A DNA stretch of 64,000 nucleotides, taken from NCBI GenBank assembly GCA_036583965.1, contig JAZBQD010000001.1:14433392-14497391 (forward strand). The letters run 5' to 3'. Of this stretch, positions 53,898 to 63,899 are shown piece after piece. Source of the stretch: Prunella strophiata. Its lineage: Eukaryota; Chordata; Aves; Passeriformes; Prunellidae. How positions within the stretch are numbered: position 1 is the first letter of the stretch; the number at the start of each line of letters is the position of its first letter. The notes beneath the pieces were generated by a model. The model worked only from the letters and a program-made list of their open reading frames with translations, was not told the origin of the DNA and ran no database searches. The position numbers were made by a program, and so were the translations under genes.

Positions 53898-53949
53898 TGT
53901 AAAACAAGGAAAAATCGGGAAGGTTATGTAGGGATAGGGGTTTGTTGCC

Positions 53950-53975
53950 TTTTTTTTTTTTTTTTTTTTTTTTTT
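53950..53975. repeat. poly(T) run, 26 bp
   Basis: Homopolymer T on the plus strand, A in VAX1 sense, inside the predicted 3' UTR. Confidence 0.95.
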
Positions 53976-55651
53976 CAGTGCATGCATAAATGAAGGCAAT
54001 TTGGATGCTACAAATATAAGACGAAAATACACCTAATTCCGTCATCATATAGATATAATATATTTCACTCTCACCACATAAATACAAAACATCCAAATAT
54101 CCAAAACATTCAGAACAAAAGTTAGTAGCAAGGGCTCAGCGCTCGATTCATTCATTATTTTTCCGACTAGTTGCCTAGAAACTTCAGACGTAAATAATTT
54201 ACAATAAAATTACTATTTTCTTTTCATTCAGCTCCTTCTGTCCAGTTCTTGGTCTATAGTTAATTCTATATTCTACAGCAACCATTCCACTTTTTGTAAT
54301 TTTTTTTTTTCTTTTTTGGTTACAGTTTGGTGGCACGTATTTATACAGTTTGTAAACGCCATGTGTTAAAGTTCAAAGAAAGAAAAGAAACTTAAAACCA
54401 AAGTAAATAATTTTTTCCCCCAAAGAACTACCTAAGTACAGCATCCCTTTTGTGGCAAATTCAAGTACCGAAATTGAACAGAAAATATTCGATCCAGAAT
54501 ACTAGAAGGTGAAATACATATTTTGTGGAGAAAATAGCAGTAAGAATTATGAAAAAAAAAAAAAAGAAGTTTGTTACATAGATGTGTTTTAAAGTACAAA
54601 AATAACAATAAAAGATACGTTTTTTATATTTTACGTTCGTTTTAAATGAAGTGTGAGCAATATGGGAGAGGGTTATTTTAGGAGGAAGGAAGGCTACAGG
54701 GTTTTTTTGTGTTTAGACGAACATTGAAATTATTTGGAAAAATCAAATAGACCAATAAAAATTAAAATTACAAGATCGCAACAGATCTAAATACAAATAG
54801 ATTCGTGAGTTCCATGAGTTATCTGCAGACTTGGTTTTGCAGATAAGCTCCGCGGGACAGGCCCGTCGGAATTCAAATTTAAAAAAAAAAAAAAAAAGGA
54901 CAAAAGGAAAAAAAAGCGGGGGGACTTTGTGTTATCCCGAAGGAAGAGACAATTTTATGCAAAATTTCTGCAGCCACTGGTTTCTGTCTCTCCTATTCGT
55001 GACTGTACGTTCAGTCCGTTTCGGCCCTTCCCACATTCAAGATTTACAGTGAAAAAGAAAAGTTGCTGGAGGATTTCCTGACTGGCGCTAAGGGCTCGGT
55101 CGGGGCTGTAGTGCAGCGAGCGTGGGGGTAAACGGGGGCCCACAGGTGGGGCCCCAAAACCTTTGTGCTTAGAAATCACTGAGAGTCTGGGAGACACAAA
55201 AAAAACACCCCAAAACGGGCATCACCTGGCAGCTCCATCCTCCTCTCTCCGAAACCCCGCTCCCTCGCTCGGCACTGGCTACAGCCGATCGAAGGGAGCC
55301 CGGCCGACCCTGGGGCTCCGGCCGCTGACCCTCTGCGTCCCTTCCCGAGCCGACGGGCAGCGCGATCGCCGCTCCCGCACGGACAGACGGAGCGCGGGGC
55401 AGGGCGAGCGCACCGGGACGCGCCCGCAGCCCCTCGCCGCGCCCCCGGCCCCCGGCCCCGGCCCCGGCCGGCCTCGCCCCGCGGGCTCCGGGCCCGCTCC
55501 GCCCGGCCCCGCTCCGCCCCGGCCCGCGGAGGGAGCCGCGCCTCGGGGCTCGTGGGGCGGCGGGCAGCGGCGGGACCGCAGCGCCGCCCGTCCCATAAAT
55601 ACCCGCCACAATAGAGACTATAAAATATAAATAGGGGGAAGGTACTTAGAG

Positions 55652-56189
55652 TCAGTCCAGTGCTTTTTTCTCAGCGCTCTCTTTATTGTTGGTCCGGGAG
55701 TAGGGCTCGAAGGCGGACGAGCTCAGGTAGCGGGCCGACAGTTCCTGCAAGTTGCCCGCCAGCGAGCCGGCCACGGCCAGCGGCGCGGAGGAGAGGCGGC
55801 CTGCCACCGAGCCCAGCAGCGCGGGCACCGGCAGCCCGAAGAGCCCGTGGCCCGCGGCCGCCGCGCCGTGCAGCGCCGCGGGCGGGGGCGGCCCGGCCGC
55901 TCCGCTGGCCGCCGGGGGAAGCGGGGATCCGCCGCGCCGCCCGGGCCGCCGCCGCGCTGCCGCCGCCCTCCGCGGCCAGGCCGGGCCCGCGCAGCGCCGA
56001 GCCCAGCGCGCCCGTGGCGCAGGGCGGCAGCAGGCCCGGCAGCCCCGGCGGCGACAGCAGCCGGCCTTGCTCCAGCAGCCGCAGCACGCTGCAGGTGGCG
56101 GCGGTCTCGGACACCACCGACCGCAGCTCGGAGTCCTTGCCCTGGTCCTTCTTCTGCTTGGTGCGCCGGTTCTGGAACCAGACCTTGAC
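55652..56189 (-). CDS. VAX1: VAX1 last coding exon (homeodomain helix 3 and C-terminal region), frame disrupted
   Basis: The acceptor CCGGCCCGCAG precedes 56189. The exon opens with [20 protein letters not shown], homeodomain recognition helix 3 with glutamine at position 50, as in VAX proteins. It continues through [20 protein letters not shown] and [20 protein letters not shown]. The C-terminal half ([20 protein letters not shown] ... [18 protein letters not shown] ... KKALD, stop at 55654-55652) also matches VAX1 but lies in a different frame. The exon is 538 nt, one more than a multiple of three. The switch must occur within about 55930-55955, in GCGGCGGCGGCCCGGGCGGC-type sequence. This is probably a sequencing or assembly indel, less likely a true mutation. 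VAX1 is a nuclear repressor that patterns the optic stalk, ventral forebrain and palate. Confidence 0.93.
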
Positions 56190-57430
56190 CTGCGGGCCGG
56201 GGAGAGAGGCAGGGTCAGCGGGGCGGGAGGAGCGGGGACCCCCGCCAGGTGCCCCGGGACCCCGGCGCGGCTCCGCGGGGCGGGGGAGCTGCGGGGAGGG
56301 AGGGCTCGCAGACTCTTGGCAGCGGGGAGCGTTTCCAAAACGCACAAAGCCACGCTCACAGACACAGCCCCCCACGCCCTCCGTCTGTTCCCGGTTTCGG
56401 GGTGACCCCGGGGGCCTTTCGTTCTGCATCTTTAACCAGACCTCTCACTTCGTCCTAGTTTACTACAGGCCGGGAATTCTCTGGGAGACGGGGCCAGCCC
56501 TTTCTCACCGCTTTATTCTAAGCCGGGCTCAGCCGGAGCCCCGGGCACTGCGCGGCTCCCAGCAGCCGCTGCCCGCTCCGACTGCCCTTCCTGGGGTAAC
56601 AGCAGCCATGAGCTTCTTTCCCCGTATTTCAAACTGGACACTCGCTCTCTAGCCCCCAAATAATTTTAAATAATATTCAACTTTAAAAAGGAATCCTGGA
56701 AGTCACTCAAAAAACAGCAACCAAAACCAAAACCAAACTAAAACACAACAAAACCCACCCATGGCAGGTGCTGTAACCTACGAGCTGTTGAACTTGTCAT
56801 TCCTATCCGGCAAGGAAAGAAAAAAGCTAACCAATGTGTCAGGGGAATTCACTTTTATATGATGTTTTGTGGAACTATGAAACCGGCTTTAAGAAGTTTG
56901 GACTTTTTTGGATGCTTCCCCGCACTCTCACAGAGTTGTAGGCCTCCTGTCGGTCCCCGGCCTTTCTGCCCTGGAGGGTGGAGGAGCGATTCTCCCCCTC
57001 GGACATAGAAGGACTCAAAACACGGCCCAAACTTCAGCCCCATCCCCGGATCTCTCATGCCCAGCCAAGCCCAGGCCGAACGTCTCCAGCCCGGCAGCCC
57101 CGGGGGAAGGTGCCCGTCCCCCCCTGCGAGTTTGAGCGCCTCTGTCCCGCGGGCTGGGAGCGGCTCGGCCTCCCCTCGCTCCTCCCCGGCCGCAGCAGCG
57201 AAATCTCCGCGCCCGGGGGCGGCAGCAGCCGGGCACACCGAGCCTGGCGGGGCCCGAGCGGAGCCCCGGGGCTGGGGGAGCCGCTCCCGGCCCGGCGGGA
57301 GGTTGGCTTCGTGGGCAAGCTCCCCCCGAGGCCCTCGGGCCGGGCCGCCTCGCCCGCGGGGACAGCGCACTGGGGCTGGGTGCGGGGACACGAGGGACCC
57401 CTGGGCCAGCAGCAGCTGCCCTTGCCTGGG
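56190..57430 (-). other. VAX1: VAX1 intron sequence between the minisatellite and the last exon
   Basis: Follows the splice acceptor (CAG at 56192-56190). GC-rich to about 56.6 kb, then AT-rich to 56.9 kb, then GC-rich up to the array. I looked in all frames of the minus strand for the homeodomain-encoding middle exon (RTRTSF, EMEFQR, LNLSETQ-type signatures) and did not find it. Confidence 0.75.
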
Positions 57431-60400
57431 CACACGCGGTTGGGGACACACACGGTTAGGGACACACGGTTAGGGACACACGGTTAGGGACACACACGGT
57501 TAGGGACACACGGTTAGGGACACACGGTTAGGGACACACACGGTTAGGGACACACGGTAGGGACACACGGTTAGGGACCACGGTTAGGGACACACACGGT
57601 TAGGGACCACACGGTTAGGGACCACGGTTAGGGACACACACGGTTAGGGACACCACGGTTAGGGACACACACGGTTGGGGACACACACGGTTAGGGACAC
57701 ACGTTAGGGACACACGGTTAGGGACACACACGGTTAGGGACCACGGTTAGGGACACACGTTAGGGACACACGGTTAGGGACACACGGTTAGGACACACAC
57801 GGTTAGGGACACACACGGTTAGGGACACACGGTTAGGGACACACACGGTTAGGGACACACGCGGTTAGGGACACACGGTTGGGGACACACGCGGTTAGGG
57901 ACACACACGGTTAGGGACACACGCGGCTGGGGACACACACGGTTAGGGACACACGCGGTTGGGGACACACGCGGCTAGGGACACACGCGGTTAGGGACAC
58001 ACGGTTAGGGACACACGGTTAGGGACACACGGTTAGGGACACGAGGTTAGGGATACACACGGTTAGGGACACACGGTTAGGGACACACGGTTGGGGACAC
58101 ACACGGTTAGGGACACACACGGTTAGGGACACACGGTTAGGGACACACCGGTTAGGGACACACGTTAGGGACACACGGTTAGGGACCACGGTTAGGGACA
58201 CACGCGGTTAGGGACACACGCGGTTAGGGACACACGGTTAGGGACACACGCGGTTAGGGACACACGGTTAGGGACACACGCGGTTAGGGACACACACGGT
58301 TAGGGACACACGCGGTTAGGGACACACGCGGTTAGGGACACACGCGGTTAGGGACACACGGTTAGGGACCACGGTTAGGGACACACGGTTGGGGACACAC
58401 GCGGTTAGGGACACACGGTAGGGACACACGGTTAGGGACACACGCGGTTAGGGACACACGCGGTTAGGGACACACGTTAGGGACACACGGTTAGGACACA
58501 CGGTTAGGACACACGGTTAGGGACACACGGTTGGGGACACACACGGTTAGGGACCACGGTTAGGGACACACGCGGTTAGGGACACACGCGGTTAGGGACA
58601 CACGCGGTTAGGGACACACACGGTTAGGGACACACGCGGTTAGGGACACACGCGGTTAGGGACACACGCGGTTAGGGACACACGGTTGGGGACACACGTT
58701 AGGGACACACGGTTGGGGACACACACGGTTAGGGACACACGGTTAGGGACACACGGTTAGGGACACACGTTAGGGACACACGGTTAGGGACACACGGTTA
58801 GGGACACACGGTTAGGGACACACACGGTTAGGGACACACGTTAGGGACACACGGTTAGGGACACACGTTAGGGACACACGGTTAGGACACACGGTTAGGG
58901 ACACACGGTTGGGGACACACACGGTTAGGGACACACGGTTGGGGACACACACGGTTAGGGACACACGTTAGGGACACACGGTTAGGGACACCACGGTTAG
59001 GGACACACGGTTGGGGACACACACGGTTAGGGACACACGTTAGGGACACACGGTTGGGGACACACACGGTTAGGGACACACGGTTAGGGACACACGGTTA
59101 GGGACACACGTTAGGGACACACGGTTAGGGACACACGGTTAGGGACACACGTTAGGGACACACGGTTAGGGACACACGTTAGGGACACACGGTTAGGGAC
59201 ACACACGGTTAGGGACACACACGGTTAGGGACACACGGTTAGGGACACACGGTTAGGGACACACGGTTAGGGACACACGGTTAGGGACACACGTTAGGGA
59301 CACACGGTTAGGGACACACACGGTTAGGGACACACGGTTAGGGACACGAGGTTAGGGATACACACGGTTAGGGACACACGTTAGGGACACACGGTTAGGG
59401 ACACACGTTAGGGACACACGGTTGGGGACACACACGGTTAGGGACACACGGTTAGGGACACACACGGTTAGGGACACACACGGTTAGGGACACACGGTTA
59501 GGGACACACGTTAGGGACACACGGTTAGGGACACACACGGTTAGGGACACACGTTAGGGACACACGGTTAGGGACACACACGGTTAGGGACACACGGTTG
59601 GGGACACACACGGTTAGGGACACACGGTTGGGGACACACACGGTTAGGGACACCACGGTTAGGGACACACGGTTGGGGACACACACGGTTAGGGACACAC
59701 GTTAGGGACACACGGTTAGGGACACGAGGTTAGGGATACACACGGTTAGGGACACACGTTAGGGACACACGGTTAGGACACACGGTTAGGGACACCACGG
59801 TTAGGGACACACACGGTTAGGGACACACACGGTTAGGGACACACACGGCTAGGGACACACGGTTAGGGACACACGCGGTTAGGGACACACGGTTAGGGAC
59901 ACACACGGTTAGGGACACACGGTTAGGGACACACACGGTTAGGGACACACGGTTAGGGACACACACGGTTAGGGACACACACGGTTAGGGACACACGGTT
60001 GGGGACACACACGGTTAGGGACACACACGGTTGGGGACACACGGTTGGGGACACACACGGTTAGGGACACACACGGTTAGGGACACACGTTAGGGACACA
60101 CGGTTAGGGACACACGGTTAGGGACACACGGTTAGGGACACACGGTTAGGGACACACGGTTAGGGACACACACGGTTAGGGACACACACGGTTAGGGACA
60201 CACGGTTAGGGACACACGGTTAGGGACACACACGGTTAGGGACACACGGTTAGGGACACACACGGTTAGGGACACACACGGTTAGGGACACACGGTTAGG
60301 GACACACGGTTGGGGACACACACGGTTAGGGACACACACGGTTAGGGACACACGTTAGGGACACACGGTTAGGGACACACGTTAGGGACACACGGTTAGG

Positions 60401-60870
60401 GACACACGGTTAGGGACACACGGTTAGGGACACACACGGTTAGGGACACACACGGTTAGGGACACACGGTTAGGGACACACACGGTTAGGGACACACGGT
60501 TAGGGACACACGGTTAGGGACACACGTTAGGGACACACGGTTAGGGACACACGGTTAGGGACACACGTTAGGGACACACGGTTAGGGACACACACGGTTA
60601 GGGACACACGGTTAGGACACACGGTTAGGACACACGGTTAGGGACACACGGTTAGGGACACACGGTTAGGGACACACACGGTTAGGGACACACGGTTAGG
60701 GACACACACGGTTAGGGACACACGTTAGGGACACACGGTTAGGGACACACGGTTAGGGACACACACGGTTAGGGACACACGTTAGGGACACACGGTTAGG
60801 GACACACGGTTAGGGACACACGGTTAGGGACACACGGTTAGGGACACACGGTTAGGACACACGGTTAGGG
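57431..60870 (+). repeat. 3.44 kb TTAGGG-containing minisatellite in VAX1 intron
   Basis: A tandem array of a 14 bp unit, CGGTTAGGGACACA, with 16 bp (extra CA) and 13 bp variants; dividing length by unit size gives roughly 230-240 copies. All units face the same way, with the G-rich TTAGGG on the plus strand, opposite to VAX1 transcription. Variants include TTGGGG, CTAGGG, TTAGGA, GGGACCACGG and GCGGTT; GCGGTT units cluster at about 57.85-58.68 kb. The array begins in GC-rich unique DNA containing GGGGACACGAGGGACC at about 57384, a possible seed. It ends at GGTTAGGGGGAAAAAACCC. It is neither a (TTAGGG)n telomere tract nor any satellite I can name. Confidence 0.97.
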
Positions 60871-62378
60871 GGAAAAAACCCACAACAGAGAAGGAAGGAG
60901 GGGGCGATGGGGGCCCAGGCCTCTATAATTAATCCCCTCAGCCCATTTAAAAATTACTTTGAATATATTGCACTCACAGTGCGACACTGCGGCATCACCC
61001 ACGGCCCCTCTGGGCAGCTGGGGAGAGAGAGAGATCCTTCAGGCCGGGCTTTGTGCCTGGAGTGCAGGGCTACTCTTTGTTCCCCTTGGGCTCCGGGCTA
61101 GGACTTGCTGGTAGCCACCATACACATTCCGTCCCCCACCCCAAAATAGAAACCCTTCTTATTATTTTTTTTTTTTAATAACAAGTTTCTCATGCTTACA
61201 AAAAAAGGAAAAAAAAAAAAAAAAAAGCTTTCCGAGGCAGCACTGCCCCGACCTGGCTGCCTGCCACTGTGAACGTGGGGACACCTCCAGCCCACCCTGC
61301 ACCGCTGCCGCTGCCGCTTTGGGGTTTTGGCAACGAGAAGCAGGAGGGAAAAAAAAAAAAAAAAAAAGGAGGGGGGGAGGGAAAGAAACCAAGGCACCAA
61401 CCAGCCCGCAGAAACCTCACTTTTCTGGTAGCCCCGACTGAAGGAAAGCGGGACAAATCTCATTAACACGAATGTCAAGCTAGAGCCAGATTCAGGTTAC
61501 CTTAAAGCCTTCCCAACTTTACTTGCCGTAATTTTACCTCCTCGGTACGTTTTAAAACGGAGACAATCACATCGTTTTAATCTGACCCTTCTCTGGCTCA
61601 ACCAGTGGCGTAAGGATTAATTCTGGCTTTTAAGGCCTGCTTCCCACATATTTTGTTTTGATTCTCTTCTCTCCCTCCTCCCCCAAATCGCACCTTAATA
61701 AAACTGAAATTTCTTCAGGTAATTTTTTTTTTTTTTTTTTTTTAAGGGAGTAAGAATAAGATGATTTGGCTATTTTAGCCTGGAGAAGGGACGAAGACTG
61801 AGGGCAATTAAACGTATAACTATTAAAAAGTAATAATTAAAAAACCCTTCGTCATTCCTCCATGTATGTCAAGGCTGGTGGTTATTAGAACAGCCCTTTC
61901 CTATGGGCTGCCGGGCACGGAGAGAGGGGCACAGAAGGAACCTGTGCCCTCCGAGAGGCCCTTCCTGCCCGCAGCCCCACGCCGCCGTACGCGGCCGGGA
62001 TGCGCGGGCGCGGAGGGAGCAGAGCCGCGACAGGGAACGCTGTCCCCCGAGGGCTCCCCGCGGGCACGGGCACCCCGGGAAAGCGGCAAAGCAGGAAAGA
62101 AAAAACAAAACAACAATGAGCGGGGCCGGTCCGCTCCGGGGCAGCGCCGGGGAGGAACCAGCGCGGCTTAACTTTTCTCCGAGCCGCCGGCGGAAATTCC
62201 CCGGGATAAAACCGGCGGCAGCGGGGTCCGGGGCAGAGCCCGGCCGGCAGCGGGGTCTCTCCCCCGGAGCCGTAGGAAGGGCTTTCGACCCAAGGCAAAG
62301 CGACAAAACTAAACCCATCTCCCGGGCGTGAGCGCAGCTCACCTTCCCCCACCCTCGCCAAGCACCTCAAACTCATAC
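60871..62378 (-). other. VAX1: VAX1 intron 1 sequence next to the first coding exon
   Basis: Runs from the minisatellite edge to the donor of coding exon 1. It contains several A or T runs (61161-61175, 61208-61226, 61350-61367, 61723-61743). A unique AT-rich stretch at 61.48-61.86 kb keeps isolated CpGs and TAAT cores and may be regulatory, and a CpG-island stretch lies at about 61.9-62.34 kb. No homeodomain exon was found on the minus strand. Confidence 0.75.
61900..62345. promoter_or_regulatory. VAX1: CpG island beside VAX1 coding exon 1
   Basis: CpG-dense sequence immediately downstream in gene sense of the first coding exon. Open frames on both strands are stop-free because of composition and have no domains. 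The island could belong to the VAX1 promoter complex or to an antisense transcript. Confidence 0.6.
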
Positions 62379-62616
62379 CTCTAACTAGGATCCTCCTGCA
62401 ATAGTCCGGATCAGCCGAACTAGATTTACTTTTATTACAACCTTCCGTAGCTGCAGAGGCAGAAAAAGTCCCTTGCTGATCCTTCAAAAAAGAAGTAGAA
62501 ATATTTCCTTCAGACCCTTTGCTTTCCTTGCCCTCTTTATGTCCGTTCTTCGAGACCCGGTTAGCTTCAGTCTCTGAACTGCATCTAACGTCCATTTTGT
62601 CTTGTTTCCCAAACAT
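62379..62616 (-). CDS. VAX1: VAX1 coding exon 1 (N-terminal region)
   Basis: On the minus strand the ATG at 62616-62614 begins [12 protein letters not shown] and the exon runs 79 codons plus one base to the donor AGAG|GTATGAG at 62379/62378. It ends ...[19 protein letters not shown], which matches the VAX1 N terminus. The next residue should be aspartate, from a codon split G|AC, as in other vertebrates. The region is polar and serine/lysine-rich and precedes the homeodomain. The start follows the family; its context is poor (T at -3), while the in-frame Met8 has a strong one (A at -3, G at +4). No in-frame ATG precedes Met1. The exon that should follow, with homeodomain helices 1 and 2, is missing from this window. 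Confidence 0.94.
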
Positions 62617-63177
62617 GTAGTGCAATAAAAACAAAACAAAAAAACACCAAAAAAAAAAAAAAAAAAGCGCCAACAACAATAACAAAAAAATTATAGAAGA
62701 GTAGAAGAAGAAGAAGAAGACGAAGTCTATGCTGGATATTGCACGACTTAGGGTGAGATCGGTGGGGATCTGTAAAGCACCTTGAGTAAGGAAGATCGGG
62801 TTTTATCCCACTGGAAAAGCAGCGGCTTCCTCAGTCCCAGCGTCCTAATGTGACTGTCCAGCTTCCCAGAGCGCCCAGTGATCAGGTACTCAACAGTACA
62901 ACTCTAAAATGATTTAATGTCTGCCTTATTACAGAGACATGTAGTTGTTAGACACACAGAGGGACGCGCACTCGCTGTTTCAATTGATTACGGGTAATTT
63001 TGCAGCCTCCACATTTAGGTTACCTCATGAATACACTAAATTGTTTGGATAATATATCAGATCGTAATGGATGGTTTGTGTGCTTGTCCCCAATCAAGTA
63101 GAGTTTAGCCAGTGAATAAACTGAAATGATTGGTCTTGCTTTCAGGAAACACACAATCAAAAGACTGAGACTTCCAG

Positions 63178-63228
<51 letters not shown>
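63178..63228. repeat. poly(A), about 51 bp
   Basis: The longest homopolymer in the window, followed by an A/G-rich stretch to about 63270. Length in the reference is unlikely to be exact. Confidence 0.95.
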
Positions 63229-63230
<2 letters not shown>

Positions 63231-63672
63231 AGAGAGGAAAAAAAGGGTGGGGGAGAGGGGAAAAAAAAAACAACTTTTGACAAGATTCACCCTGAATTGT
63301 TAGCACCATTAGCAGCCATTATTAACTTTCTTCAGTCTGCCTTTGACCTCCCGATTATATAGTGGCTTTCTCCAAAGCACGCCAAATAAATCTGAATAAA
63401 GCTGCTAGGAAAAGCTGAAAAAATGCAGTTGCAGGGGGGGTGAAGAAAAAGCAAAAAAAAAAAAAAAAAAAAGCCCCCTGAATTGTAAACAAACAAACAG
63501 ATCCCCAGAACGCACACACATAAAAAGTTCTTCCTTCAAGCAGATCTCTCCAAGGAAGCAGGTTATCTTGGCCAGCAGAAATCCTCGTTAACACATCTCC
63601 CCACAGACAGCCATCTTAAACTCCTACCTCTCCTTATTTCAGTCCCGATACTTGCTTTTTGTGCTTCTCCCT

Positions 63673-63707
63673 CTGTGTGTGTGTGTATGTGTGCATGCAT
63701 GTGTGTC
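63673..63707. repeat. (TG)n dinucleotide repeat, imperfect
   Basis: TG repeats interrupted by TATG and GCATGCATG. Upstream flank of VAX1. Confidence 0.9.
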
Positions 63708-63761
63708 TGCTAATTCTGCACCTTCGCAAACACTGAACCTATTCGCAGAGGCTGCTCATTG

Positions 63762-63790
63762 AAAAAAAAAAAAAAAAAAAAAAAAAAAAA
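63762..63790. repeat. poly(A), 29 bp
   Basis: A homopolymer in the VAX1 upstream flank. Confidence 0.95.
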
Positions 63791-63814
63791 GCCAGCTTTG
63801 TGTGCAGTGGATCC

Positions 63815-63899
63815 AGGAGGGGGGAGAAAGAGAGAGGGGGAGAAAGAGGGAGAGAGAGAGGGAGGGAGGGAAGGAGGGAGGGAGAGAGAGAGAGAGAGA
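63815..63899. repeat. 85 bp polypurine (GA/GGGA) tract
   Basis: Every base on the plus strand is A or G, with mixed GAGA and GGAGGGAGGG units. Long polypurine-polypyrimidine mirror-like tracts near promoters can adopt triplex (H-DNA) structure and bind GAGA-type factors. Here this is inference only. Confidence 0.95.

Larger units (their letters stand above)
53875..55651 (-). other. VAX1: VAX1 3' untranslated region (predicted)
   Basis: Below the VAX1 stop codon in gene sense the sequence has two parts. The first is a GC-rich block at about 55.23-55.58 kb; the second is a long A/U-rich tract with no repeats other than A or T runs. The only polyadenylation-type hexamer I found on the minus strand between the stop and 53.9 kb is ATTAAA at 53897-53892, giving a predicted end near 53.87 kb and a UTR of about 1.8 kb. 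The run of T at 53950-53975 (A in the transcript) lies just before it. The 3' end is a prediction; an earlier non-canonical site is possible. Confidence 0.55.
55230..57430. promoter_or_regulatory. VAX1: CpG-island sequence over the VAX1 last exon and flanks
   Basis: Dense CpG from the proximal 3' UTR (55.23-55.58 kb) through the last coding exon and into the adjoining intron (to about 56.6 kb), and again at 57.05-57.43 kb up to the minisatellite border. Developmental homeobox genes commonly carry such gene-body CpG islands under Polycomb control; whether this one is so marked is unknown. Long open frames on all strands here (up to 330 codons) follow from a lack of stop codons in GC-rich DNA. 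Confidence 0.7.

Noticed and set aside
53153..53931. Plus-strand frames of 231 and 172 codons downstream of VAX1
   Set aside because: Mutually overlapping frames on both strands in GC-rich DNA, without splice logic or recognised domains.
55660..56652. 330-codon plus-strand open frame and others overlapping the VAX1 last exon
   Set aside because: They lie opposite a recognised homeobox exon in a CpG island, have low-complexity alanine/arginine/proline composition and no domain.
58019..59079. Repetitive peptides (VCVPNRVSLT-like) read from the minus strand of the array
   Set aside because: The unit lengths 14 and 16 change frame constantly, so no stable protein is encoded; it lies in intron space.
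57431..60870. True interstitial telomere or chromosome end
   Set aside because: TTAGGG is separated by ACACACGG-type spacers in every unit; there is no continuous (TTAGGG)n, and unique VAX1 sequence lies on both sides.
57431..60870. CRISPR array
   Set aside because: There are no unique spacers; units are directly adjacent and near identical, and the DNA is vertebrate.
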